A stretch of 64,000 nt of DNA from NCBI GenBank assembly GCA_943736015.1, contig OX031066.1:9924245-9988244 (forward strand), in the 5' to 3' direction. How positions within the stretch are numbered: position 1 is the first letter of the stretch; each line of letters starts with the position of its first letter. Made by a program: the position numbers and the translations under genes. This stretch comes from Tridacna crocea (lineage: Eukaryota > Mollusca > Bivalvia > Cardiida > Cardiidae). The notes below the pieces were generated by a model. The model was not told where the DNA came from and made no database searches. It saw only the letters and a program-made list of their open reading frames with translations. Of the stretch, positions 51,661 through 62,070 are shown one piece after another.

Positions 51661-52104
51661 CGCTGCTCATTGCAGTGTCATTGGTTTTCACATTTTTCTT
51701 TTTTTTTGTGATCTATATTTTCGCGACAATTAATTTTTGTTGAAGTATTACTAAATGATATGACATCAATTAGGCATTTTAGTTTCAATGACAGGTAACT
51801 TTAAAAGCTGTCACTTTATACTGGATAAGAGGATTAACACCTTTGATACTTTCATGGTCATAAATGACTCGCTAGCTTCCTTATCATCTGCGTGTCCTTC
51901 TTAATTTATACTGACAGTGCTCTGCCCATATTCTGCCAGTTGCGCGCTGAACTGGCCATCGTTGTAAACCATTGTATTACTTACACGTAGTAGTATCAGG
52001 GGCGGTAACCAGTATAGTTGCGTGCAAGCTAGGTTAAATGAAGCTCTAGATCATTATACAAAGTTTGCTCCGAAGCTATTTTTGTTGTTTGTCTCCAGCA
52101 TTAC

Positions 52105-52267
52105 ATCTCTTGAGAAACAACATTGTGGGAAAAGGATGAAAGGAAAAAATGCTGGTAACCTTTTCTCCTTTTCCTACGTTTTCTACCCTTCACGAAACAA
52201 ATTTTGTCGTCTGCAAATGCTTTTCGATTTGGACAAGCCTAAAATATTGTCATTTGGTAATAAGTCA
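52105..52267 (-). mobile_element. TTAA MITE, partial, arm-deleted
   Basis: AACATTGTGGGAAAAGGATG, then GCTGGTAACC|TTTTCTCC (arm lost at the axis). Right end ATTTGGTAATAAGTCAA. Confidence 0.75.
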
Positions 52268-52436
52268 ATAGAAATACATTACATTAAAAATTTCTGCTGT
52301 ATTCATTTTGTTCCTTATATTTTAATTTCCAAAAAGAATCAGACATATTTCAAGCATTTGCAGACAACCCACCCACCACCACCCCACGTCTGCTATAGAT
52401 CTTTATTTTCATTTCATAAAACCATTTTTTTTCCAC

Positions 52437-52830
52437 TCATGAACAGAATTTCAGTTTCCACTTATTGCTTTATTCAGAGATTTGTGTAAATTCATTCTTT
52501 AAATTCAGCATTGAAGATGAGAAGATAGTTGTGTACATAAATTCATTGTTTAAATTCAATATTAAAGATGGGAAGATAGTTCAACCCAAACAATCCCTGC
52601 TTTTTACGGGGTCAGGAATAGAAGCCTTTTGAAAACATTGTGGTAAAAGGAGAAAATGCTGGCTACCACCATTTTCTCCATTTACCACAATGTTTTCTAC
52701 CCTATCATATAGAAAAACCTTCTTTTTAGCAACTGTTAATTTGTTATCTGCAAAATGTTTTTAATTTGGTCTAGTCCAAAATTTGTCGTTTGGGAAAGGG
52801 TTAAAGTCCTTCTTATCAGAAGATGCCCTG
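52437..52830 (+). repeat. Duplicated segment, copy 2 (with MITE at site 2)
   Basis: Same sequence as 51263-51660. It is empty at the first TTAA and filled at the second by the MITE 52581-52804. Confidence 0.85.
52581..52804 (-). mobile_element. TTAA hairpin MITE with known empty site
   Basis: Left TCAACCCAAACAATCCCTGC, right GTTTGGGAAAGGGTTAA. Flanks GATAGT|...|TTAAAGTCC correspond to unbroken GATAGTTTAAAGTCC at 51628-51642. Confidence 0.92.
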
Positions 52831-52839
52831 CTACTCACT

Positions 52840-53654
52840 GCTCATCTCTATGAAAAAATTTCAAAATCTGTCCAGCCGTTTCAGAGAAGAAGAATTTTTA
52901 AAAATTTCTTCATTTCCCTATAGTGCAAGTAGCCCCCATTCACCAGAGCCATGTTTCTCGACCAATCAAAATTTCGCAAACAATTTTTGAAAAGGGTCAC
53001 CCAAGGAACATCCCCAAGAAATTATTTCAAAATCTGACCAGTGGTTTCAGAAAAGAAAAATTTTTAAGAATTTCCTCATTTCCCTATATTGCAAGTAGCC
53101 CCCATTCACCAGAGCCATGTTTCTTGACCAATCAAAATTTCGCGAACAATTTTTGAAAAGGGTCACCCAAGGAACAACTCTGAAATTATTTCAAAATCTG
53201 ACCAGCGGTTTCAGAGAAGATTTTTTAAGAATTCCTTCATTTCTGTATAATGCAAGTAGCCCCCATTCACCAGAGCCACATTTTTTGATGGATCAAAATT
53301 TCGCGACCAGTTTTTGAAAAGGGTCACCCAAGGAACATATCTGTGAAATTATTTCAAAATCCGACCAGCGGTTTCAGAGAAGATTTTTAAAGAATTCCTT
53401 GATTTCTTTATAGTGCAAGTAGCCCCCATTCACCAGAGCCACAATTTTTGACGTATCAAAATTTCACGAACAATTTTTGAACACCCAAGGAACATATCTG
53501 TGGAATAATTTCAAAATCCGACCAGCGGTTTCAGAGAAGATTTTTAAAGAATTTGTTAAAAATTTCCATTTGGTTGCCATGGCAACCAGAGTGTTTGATG
53601 GAATCAAATTCTGTGAACAGTTTTTTTTAAAGAGGACCTCCTAAGGAACATTCC

Positions 53655-53686
<32 letters not shown>

Positions 53687-53795
53687 TAGGAGGAGTTGAT
53701 GTTTAACGAATTGTTGACGACGCACGACAGACGACGGACGACGGACACCCAGTGACCCTAAAAGCTCCCCTTGAGCACGTTGTGCACAGGTGAGC
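52840..53795 (+). mobile_element. Tandem-core element R1
   Basis: Core phrase GCAAGTAGCCCCCATTCACC at 52925, 53091, 53252 and 53414 (161-166 bp). Right end GACCCTAAAAGCTCCCCTTG then GTGCACAGGTGAGCTAAT. The left terminus is missing. Open frames in it are repeat-derived. Confidence 0.8.
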
Positions 53796-53799
53796 TAAT

Positions 53800-54170
53800 A
53801 AAAGAAACGCAGAGAGAATGTCCCAGTAACTCGTCCCAAATCTAGTTCGTTCCCACATATTCTGAATTAATTTCACCAGATTCTAACAAGTCCTACTGAA
53901 ATACGCCATGGAGAATTTATACGCCATGGATACGCCATGGGAGTTTTGCATGCAACATCTGTTCCACATGAAACCCTTTGAATATGACACTGAATATTGT
54001 CAGGTGATTTATTATACGGTAGTTTTGAAGAAAATTAATTCCTAGTCCTTCTTTACGGCTGCTAATAGATTGATAGAAGGAACCAAAACCAGTATTTCCG
54101 CTTAGGGTACACTAAAGTCTTATCCCCCGAGCAGTAAATCTGTGGTCAAGTCCATATTAGAGAGTTGGAC
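53800..54170. other. No gene recognised; small local repeats
   Basis: TACGCCATGG occurs three times in 53905-53942. A phrase AGTAACTCGTCCCAAATC at 53830 recalls the repeated-phrase termini elsewhere, but as a single block. Confidence 0.4.
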
Positions 54171-54173
54171 AAT

Positions 54174-54889
54174 TGACTTGAATTCTCTCGGTTTCAAATC
54201 GGTCGGGGCCGAATCCACGCCGATTGAACTAGCCGATGATTTCTCATTATTCTCGACATTTTTATCGGTATGTAAGTCACTATGAGTCGGCGGGTCAGAC
54301 TCTTGTGATTTCGTAAACAAACTAGTCGAGTTTGTTGATTGTGATCGGATTTTGCAGTCTTTTTTGGTGCCATTGCTTGCGCTTTACATCGTTAAGATAT
54401 ACACATTGGAATTTGTTCGACGAAATGGAAATCGTTTGAAGATATCGCAATCGCCCAGGTATAAAAAAGATTCAAAAAGTAATTTTTTCCCGATGAGGAC
54501 ATGAAATGATAGTTGTTCAATCATATTGACTACAATTTTCTGCAATTAAGAAAGAAAGAGTAGGCAAAGCCTTGAAGGGGATCTATTACGTCCGTGTTGG
54601 ATGTCGATCTTCCATGTACCCGAATAAAAAGAAAACTGAAAACCATTCAATACACTAGAACATTACTTAGGCTAACAATAGACCAGAAAATGAGGATACC
54701 AGTCTAGAGTAGAAAAATTACTGGTGTTTCGATTGAAAATGTAAACACTTTAATTGATCGGGATCAAACGAAGTTTTGCAAAAGGCCTTGATATCAAAAT
54801 CAATGCGTCTCGAAAATGCACATATCTCAAAGTTTTGCGTCCTCAGTAATTTTTTTGTGTCCCTGACGCGGGATCCACAGGTAAATGAA
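54174..54889 (-). mobile_element. Retroelement-like repeat, inverted copy A
   Basis: Minus-strand copy of the same sequence as 57528-58244, with scattered differences. It runs from CCAGTGTTTCATTTACCTG through CATTTTCGAGACGCATTGAT to a frame starting MAPKKTAKSDHNQQT, with a further open piece FTKSQESDPPTHSDLHTD in another frame. No reverse transcriptase is visible. Possibly the 5' region of a retroelement. Confidence 0.6.
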
Positions 54890-55690
54890 ACACTGGTCCA
54901 CTAGGAGATGCCACATATTAAATATCAAAGCTCTACGCCTTCAAGTTTCAGAGGAGGAGATTTTTAAAGTTTTCCTTCTTTGTTCCTATGCTCAAACTTG
55001 TGAGCCCCAGGGTGGGGCCAGTTTTGACCCCAGGGGCATAATTTGAACAAACTTGGTAGAGATCCACTAGGAGATGTCACATGCTAAATATTAAAGCTCT
55101 ACGCCTTCAAGTTTTAGAGGAGAAGATTTTTAAAGTTTTCCTTCTTTGTTCCTATGCTCAAACTTGTGACCCCTGGGGTGGGGCCATTTTTGACCCCAGG
55201 GACATAATTTGAACAAACTTGGTAGAAGTCCACTAGGAGATGCTACATACCAAATATCAAAGCTCTACCCCTTCAGGTTTCAGAAGAGAAGATTTTTAAA
55301 GTTTTCCTTCTTTGTTCCTATGCTCAAACGCGCCAAAACGCGTTATCTCCCGGGGCGGAGACAGTTTTGACCCTAGGGGCATAATTTGAACAAAGTTGGT
55401 AGAGGTCCATTGGGAGATGCTACATACAAAGCTCTACCTCTTCTAGTTTCAGAGGAGAAGATTTTCAAAGACTTCGGTTTTTTTTTTTTTTTTTGTTGCC
55501 ATGGCAACAAGAGTTATGGATGGAATTAAATTCTTTGAACAGTTTTGGTAGAGCTTTACCCAAGGAACATTCCTGCCAAGTTTCATGAAGATTGGCCCAG
55601 TGGTTTAGGAGGAGAAGATGTTTAAAGAAATTGTTGATGGACGACGGACATTGGGCGATCACAATAGCTCACCTTTAGCACTTTGTGTTA
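54890..55690 (+). mobile_element. Tandem-core element R2, left end missing
   Basis: Four units marked by GTCCACTAGGAGATG at 54895, 55062, 55228 and (worn) 55405. Intact tail GCCCAGTGGTTTAGGAGGAG, GGACATTGGGCGATCACAA and AAGGTGAGCTAAAAAT. It abuts copy A of the inverted pair without the R2 head. Confidence 0.8.
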
Positions 55691-56185
55691 AGGTGAGCTA
55701 AAAATGTGAAACCTAAGGTTACAATCCGTTTGGGGGTGGGGGGCTAATCTGATTTCATTCAAAAATGGTTTGGAAATTCGGTTTTTTATTTAACCCGAAA
55801 TATGCTGGTAAACATGGCTGCTTTTGCGTTGAAAAAGTTACACGATATATCATGAATGTGGCCCATTTTCAGACTCAGAAAAGTAAATTTGTATCCAGTT
55901 ATCTTTCATATGTTTAGTCGAGTGTTTTTTCAACATTATCCCGGATTTCAGGAAATGGAATTTGCAACATAGAACTAAGTAGGGCCTGTTTAGACGTAAC
56001 ATGCACCAGAAAAGTAAAATGTGAAATGTCCAAATAATAAGTGTTGAACGGCAAATAAGCACGTGTACTATAAAACGTGATAACTGTAGCCTTTGTTTAC
56101 AAACACTGGATCAGTTCAAATAGGGAATACCAGGGATGAAGCAGTTATTTATTTCTAAATTTCAACTGAGACATGTAAGTGTAAG
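55691..56185. other. No gene recognised
   Basis: A short G-run near 55735. Nothing else supported. Confidence 0.4.
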
Positions 56186-56262
56186 TGTGGTGCAGTGGTC
56201 AAAGGGACTCTGCTACCTCCCAAATGGATCGAGTTCGAGTCACAGAGAATTTTTTTTTTCAG
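56186..56262 (+). repeat. tRNA-like head (SINE or tRNA pseudogene)
   Basis: GTGTGGTGCAGTGGTCAAAG contains an A-box-like TGGTGCAGTGG, and GAGTTCGAGTC is a perfect B box 45 bp on. No acceptor-stem pairing is convincing. A T-run (pol III stop) follows at once. Confidence 0.6.
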
Positions 56263-57115
56263 TAAAGTAACTGTTTTTTTTTTTAAGCTAACTCAATGGT
56301 TACATTATTTTTTATGACATCATAGTGAATATTTTTACTTTTACTTTGTAGTTTCATTCATATTTAATTGACATCACATGAGATTGCACATTGATCCTTC
56401 GAAAGATGGGAAAAATGAACCAAGACATTTCTTGTACAGGAATTGATGCTAGAAATAGCCTCGTGCTTTAGACTTCTAAGATGACTACAGCTACAAATTT
56501 CTGGCTACTAGTTTTCTTCCTGTTTCATGGCTTTGACAGAAGAGACATGTCTATATACTCACAACAGTTGGGAACTTAAGCATATCGGAAGCATATGCTT
56601 AAGTTCCCAATATTGGATTTAAATTGAAACACCAGTGGAACGGAACCACTAGTGAAAAAGTTACTAAGATGTGCAGTCTTACCAGAATAAATATTTTTTT
56701 CAAAAAGCAGACATTGCAGTTCAAGAAACCTGTGAGCAATTCAGCGATGAGGAAGCAACAAATACTGAATGTTAAGAGGGTTAGGGTACTGATAAGGCCA
56801 GTGAAAATGAAGCAACTTCAGATACTGCCAGAGCACGGGATGAGAGTTGCACACTTATCATTTTATTGTTGAGTCAGTCATATAGAAATATGCTTTAAAA
56901 AAAGAATAAAATGAATAAGAATAAAATGTAATAGTAACAAAATGATATCAATGACAAAAAAAAAGATATAAACGTCTAAAAAAGGAAGAAGAAAGGATAA
57001 AGAAAAGAAACATAAAAGACATTCAAACAAGGAAAAGAAAAGTATGGAGAGGAAAAAAAGAAAGGTAAAGCGAAAACAAAAAAAAAAATGCTACATGCTT
57101 CCTTTAAAAAAAAAA
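56263..57115. other. AT-rich, A-rich low complexity at 56890-57120
   Basis: 56575-56610 holds a near-palindrome (TTGGGAACTTAAGCATA / TATGCTTAAGTTCCCAA). 56890-57120 is almost pure A/G/T with AAAAAG runs. No protein gene supported. Confidence 0.45.
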
Positions 57116-57117
57116 TG

Positions 57118-57192
57118 TAGGTCTGACGGTTTGGACGAGGATCGCCGGCTTTAGAGGCAGTGATGTTATCCATTACACCACTGCTCGCTTAG
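57118..57192 (-). repeat. tRNA-like head on minus strand (SINE fragment)
   Basis: On the minus strand GCGAGCAGTGGTGTAATGGA then TAACATCACTGCCTC has a tRNA-Arg-like A box (TGGTGTAATGGATA). GTCCAAACCGTC stands where the B box should be, but worn. A T-rich tract follows on that strand, the reverse complement of the A-rich stretch. Confidence 0.45.
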
Positions 57193-57527
57193 TACAATAA
57201 AGAACTTGTAAAAGTTTTAAGCCTTTTCAATGTACATTTTAACTAAAATTATCGGATAATTTACCTCTCCTTCCCGTATACGAAAATGGAATGGTCTGAA
57301 TTACTGTAAACAAAGGCCACGGTTATCACATTCCATTAATACATCTAAATATTTGGACTACTGTTGCTCTACAATGATCAGTAATTTAATAATGTCACCT
57401 GTCAAACTGCGACAATCTCTGACCCATTTTACGGCTGAAGGGTGTTTCCATCTAATCATCTCCTTTATAGTATTTGGTGGTCATAAAATGATTTACAAAT
57501 GACCAATTCTTGATTTCATTGTCCAGT

Positions 57528-58281
57528 GTTTCATTTACCTGTGCGTCCCGCGTCAGGGACGCAAAGAAATTACTGAGGACGCAAAACTTTGAGATATGTG
57601 CATTTTCGAGACGCATTGATTTTGATATCAATGCCTTTTGCAAAACTTTGTTTGATCCCGATCAATTAAAGTGTTAACAATTTCTATCGAAACACCAGTA
57701 ATTTTTCTACTCTAGACTGGTACCCCCATTTTCTGGTCTATTTTTAGCCTAAGTAATGTTCTTGTGTATGGAATGGTTTCCGGTTTTCTTTTTATTCGGG
57801 TACATGGAAGATCAACATCCAGCAGGGACGTTATAGATCCCCTTCAAAGCATAGCCTACTCTTTCTTTCTTAATTGTAGAAAATTGTAGTCAATATGATT
57901 GAACAACTATCACTTCATGTCCTCATCGGCAAAAAATTACTTTTTGAATCTTTTTTATACCCGGGTGATTTCGATATCTTCAAACGATTTCCATTTCGTC
58001 GAACAAATTCCAATGCGTAGATCTTAACGATGTAAAGCGCAAGCAATGCCGCCAAAAAAGACGGCGAAATCCGATCACAATCAACAAACTCGACTAGTTT
58101 GTTTACGAAATCACAAGAGTCTGACCCGCCGACTCATAGTGACTTACATACCGATAAAAATGTCGAGAATAATGAGAAATCATCGGCTAGTTCAATCGGC
58201 GTGGATTTGGCCCCGGCCGATTCAAAACCGAGAGAATTCAAGTCACACTGGCTTAAACTTTTCAGTTGGCTAACTTACTGA
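57528..58281 (+). mobile_element. Retroelement-like repeat, inverted copy B
   Basis: Same sequence as copy A in the opposite orientation. CCAGTGTTTCATTTACCTG and CATTTTCGAGACGCATTGAT lead to ATGCCGCCAAAAAAGACGGC at 58046, with frame MPPKKTAKSDHNQQTRLV and, in another frame, FTKSQESDPPTHSDLHTD. Similarity ends at about 58244. The function of the short protein is unknown. Confidence 0.6.
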
Positions 58282-58369
58282 AGTGAAGAGAATTTATGAC
58301 TGAGAATTCATAAATCAGACCATACAGATTTTTTAACAATTTGAACAATATTTTTTTTTAAAATGAGGT

Positions 58370-58672
58370 TTAACTCATTACCACACAATCCCGGTTGCTA
58401 GAGAACTCGTACCCTGGAGAACTCATACTCTGGAGAATTCATACCCTAATTTGAAGGGTACGAGTTCTCTGGAGAGATGCCTCTGAGAAAGAAGCCTGTA
58501 GAAAACATTGTGGGAAAAGGAGAAAATGCTGGTAACCAGCATTTTCTCCTTTTCCGACAATGTTTTCTACCCTTCACAAAAAAAATCAAATCTTCAATAA
58601 CTTTTATTTTGTTGTCTGTTAATGCTTTCGATTTGGACAAACCTAAAATTTTGCCTTTTGGTAATGAGTTAA
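58370..58672 (-). mobile_element. TTAA hairpin MITE with a small insert
   Basis: TTAACTCATTACCACACAAT at left, TTTGGTAATGAGTTAA at right. An insert of about 75 bp (58394-58470) lies between the left end and GCCTCTGAGAAAGAAGCC. Near-perfect palindrome 58498-58566. Confidence 0.9.
58394..58470. repeat. Mini fold-back of GAGAACTCGTACCCT phrases
   Basis: Three forward phrases (AGAGAACTCGTACCCT, GGAGAACTCATACTCT, GGAGAATTCATACCCT) face one inverted phrase AGGGTACGAGTTCTCT. It is inserted in a MITE. Confidence 0.75.
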
Positions 58673-58679
58673 TGAGTTA

Positions 58680-59096
58680 AAAGGTGGGACTCGTAAAGTT
58701 GGTTTCAGACTCATAGTTTTTCATCCCAGCGAGTCCCAGGACTCACTCATAGAAAATTGTAAAAAAATCACTGATTGTCTAATCAAGCCAAGTCAGCGAC
58801 ATTAAACCCTTAAACACAGGACTATGTATGTCGGGTTTCCCGATTGGTAAACAAAAATGGTGGCGGCGTTTTTGATCTTTTTACCAGAGTCTACAAGTTT
58901 GAAAACCGGCCATCATAAAATTTTGGTGGTGCATTTATGCAGGTTTCAGCCGATTTTAGGACCCAAAAGTAGTGGCCGTTGGCCAGGTCATGCAGGTGGC
59001 ACTCTTATCAAGGTTCATTTTAGAGTAGATTGCATTGGGGATGTACGGAAGTGTCTCACTTACGGAGGTGGCGCTCTTATACAGGTGGCCGATCGG
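58680..59096. other. No gene recognised
   Basis: The 99-codon frame at 58857-59156 shows no motif. A GACTCGTAAAG / CAGCGAGTCCC pair at 58685-58735 is a faint inverted phrase. Confidence 0.35.
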
Positions 59097-59967
59097 TCAA
59101 AAATATTTCCATGGTTACATACCCCCTCTTGTACGAGTTGCCACTTTGATAATTAACAATTTGTTAAAGTTTAAAGTAAACATCTTCAACAGTAATAGAG
59201 ATATTATAAAATGTCAAAGTTTTGGCAGGATGGCAACATAGCCAGGGCTAAGACAATAATTCTTTATTCTCATCTAAAACAGCACAGGTAAAAAACTAAC
59301 TGCTAAACTTACTTTTTGTATTATAATCTATGTCTGGCAGTCCTGTCCCTCTACTGAAGACAATTATTGTTGCGAGATATTACTGTTAGCCTCCCTGAAA
59401 ATGGAAAAAAACTGGAATTATATATTAAAAGACCATCTCTTGCAGGTGCTATAGCTAAGTGGCAGATCTTTTAAAAATTCAGTTCAACCTGTATTCTAGG
59501 TTGTGTGTATATTTAATGACATTTTTAACATTATTTCAGTTATATCATGGCAGCCAGTCCACCACTTTCTATCCATACTTTCTTTTACCAGTACTCCAAC
59601 AATATTATCATGCCACTGGCTGCTTTCCTACATAAACATTGTCAAAATTATGATCTGGGATGAGAGAGGCATAGATCTTGTCGCAGGATGAAGTATTTAA
59701 AGTATTTTGACTTCCACCTTGTTTACCATCTCAGAAATAATTTGACAGATGTTGTATGCTGCATGAGTTTCCCTTTTGGTCGTTAACACCTAATCCAGTT
59801 TGGAGATGATATGCTCAGTAAACAAAAGATATTACAAAATGTTTAAGTTTCATGAATATTTTAAGTGGAAAAAGGGGCCAAAGTGTGTAAAAAATATTTC
59901 CATGGTTACATGCCCCATCTTTTATGAGTTGCCATTTTGATGATTAACAATTTGTTAAAGTTTGAAG

Positions 59968-62070
59968 TAGGGGTGAAACAATACGGTAAAAAGCGTATTG
60001 CAATATATTGCAATATATTGCAATACGGCTGACCCGTATTGCAATACGTATTGCAATACGCTCTATATGCTGACATTAGCATATCTAACCACTTGTAGTC
60101 ACTGTTAGGGTTGCATATGCTAAAACAAGAGCGGCAAATTGTCGCAAGATACGCCCGTCTTACCCCAAGTTGTAAAGCTGGGGCATGCACCGGACAAAAT
60201 TCAAGTATGAAAAATGACAAAGGGCAATAAGTAAAAAATTAAACGAGCAAGAGTTATGATTCCTGTGCACTGCACTCCCCCTTGATGAGATCTATCCACC
60301 CATGAAATTTCATAACCCTAGCTAGTATAGTTTTGGAGATATGCTCCGGACAAAATTCAAGTATGAAAAACAACAAAGGGGAATAACTCAAAAATTAAGC
60401 AAGCAAGAGTTATGATTCCTGTGCACTGCACTCCCCCTTGGTGAGATCTATCCACCCATGAAATTTCATAACCCTAGCTAGTATAGTTTTGGAGATATGC
60501 TCCGGACAAAATTCAAGTATGAAAAACAACAAAGGGCAATAACTCAAAAATTAAGCAAGCAAGAGTTATGATTCCTGTGCACTGCACTCCCCCTCAATGA
60601 GATCTATCCACCCATGAAATTTCATAGCCCTGGGTAGTATAGTTTTGGAGATATGCTCCGGACAAAATTCAAGTATGAAAAACAACAAAGGGCAATAACT
60701 CAAAAATTAAGCAAGCAAGATTTATGATTCCTGTGCACTGCACTCCCCCTTGGTGAGATCTATCCACCCATGAAATTTCATAACCCTAGCTAGTATAGTT
60801 TTGGAGATATGCTCCGGACAAAATTCAAGTATGAAAAACAACAAAGGGCAATTACTCAAAAATTAAGCGAGCAAGAGTTATGATTCCTTTGCACTGCACT
60901 CCCCCTTGGTGACATCTATCCACCCATGAAATTTCATAACCCTAGCTAGTATAGTTTTGGAGATATGCTCCGGACAAAATTCAAGTATGAAAAACAACAA
61001 AGGGCAATAACTCAACAATTAAGCGAGCAAGAGTTATGATTCCTTTGCACTGCACTCCCCCTCAATGAGATCTATCCACCCATGAAATTTCATAACCCTG
61101 GGTAGTATAGTTTTGGAGATATGCTCCGGACAAAATTCAAGTATGAAAAACAACAAAGGGCAATAACTCAAAAATTAAGCAAGCAAGAGTTATGATTGCT
61201 GCGCAATGCACTCCCCCTCGATGAGATCTATCCACCCATGAAATTTCATAACCCTAGCTAGAATAGTTTTGGAGATATGCTCCGGACAAAGAACTGGACG
61301 CCGCCCACCCACCCGCCCGCCAGCCACAGGTGATCCCATAATACGTTCGTCTTCGACGGGGGTATAAAAATTGACTTGTCTTTAACACAGACTAGACTGA
61401 AATGACAAAGAAATTAAGAATTATCCATAGAAACAAGTAAATGACTCAGTGACATTTCAAGTCATGTTCTTTTTCAAAAATATTATTATGTCAACCCTGT
61501 CAGCACCCAGAGAAACACTCTATGCTGACAAAAAGTCACCAGCAGTACTGTATACTCGCTCAGAGAGCGCACTTGTTTATGTAGAAACTAGTCAGGGCTA
61601 CTATACCGAACTTCGGGAGTTCAACAGAGAAGACAGTGCAATGCACTAACTTACTCTGTTAAACACAAGATACTTTCCCGCTTATCTACCGGGGGAAAAA
61701 AACGCGAAAATAAGTGTGAGCAAAGTTATAGGAAATGAATAACAAACTCTGTTGGTCCAAAATCAGTAATAAGGTCGACGGTTATTTGGAGTTCGTGTCC
61801 ATGGCGAATTTGAGGCGGTCATAATTTTACCTTAACACCGGTGACACTGCCTGTAGAAAAAATAAACAACTTTCGCTTTCGTAAATCTTTCGGATTGTTG
61901 AAAAACGATCGATTTCTGACCGAATTTTTTGGAAAACCGGACTTTCAAATGCAATTACGAGAAGTTGACATATTGAAGAAATACCGATACGGTAAAATTC
62001 GTACCGGTTTTGGTTTTTTCTTTGAACAGACCACAGTTAATCGGTATATCGGTAAACCGTTTCACCACTA
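59968..62070. mobile_element. Non-autonomous hAT element carrying a satellite array
   Basis: Left TAGGGGTGAAACAATACGG; the right end reads ...CCGTTTCACCACTA (inverted TAGTGGTGAAACGG). Perfect 8-bp target duplication GTTTGAAG at 59960-59967 and 62071-62078. Left subterminal part has repeated TATTGCAATA palindromes. No transposase. It contains the array element 60124-61372. Confidence 0.88.
60124..61372 (+). mobile_element. Tandem-core element R3 with exact 156-bp array
   Basis: Head ACAAGAGCGGCAAATTGTCG then CAAGATACGCCCGTC. Seven units begin with CGGACAAA at 60191, 60347, 60503, 60659, 60815, 60971 and 61127, each exactly 156 bp, ending at 61283. Tail GCCACAGGTGATCCCATAAT, then TTCGTCTTCGACGGGGGTAT and AAAAA. 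The outer ACGCCCGTCTT / TTCGTCTTCGACGGG motifs echo each other. It fits the architecture of bivalve elements with tandem satellite cores. Confidence 0.85.

Noticed and set aside
52923-53317. Repeated frames with HSPEPxFLxNQNF, considered as a protein repeat family
   Set aside because: They translate the R1 tandem core. The same text appears in other frames and strands at 16.0 and 35.9 kb without frame conservation.
56186-56262. Functional tRNA gene
   Set aside because: A and B boxes are visible, but no acceptor stem or anticodon arm folds convincingly. More likely a SINE head or tRNA pseudogene.
60191-61283. CRISPR-like array
   Set aside because: Units are 156 bp and contiguous without unique spacers, in a eukaryotic genome. 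This is a satellite-type array.
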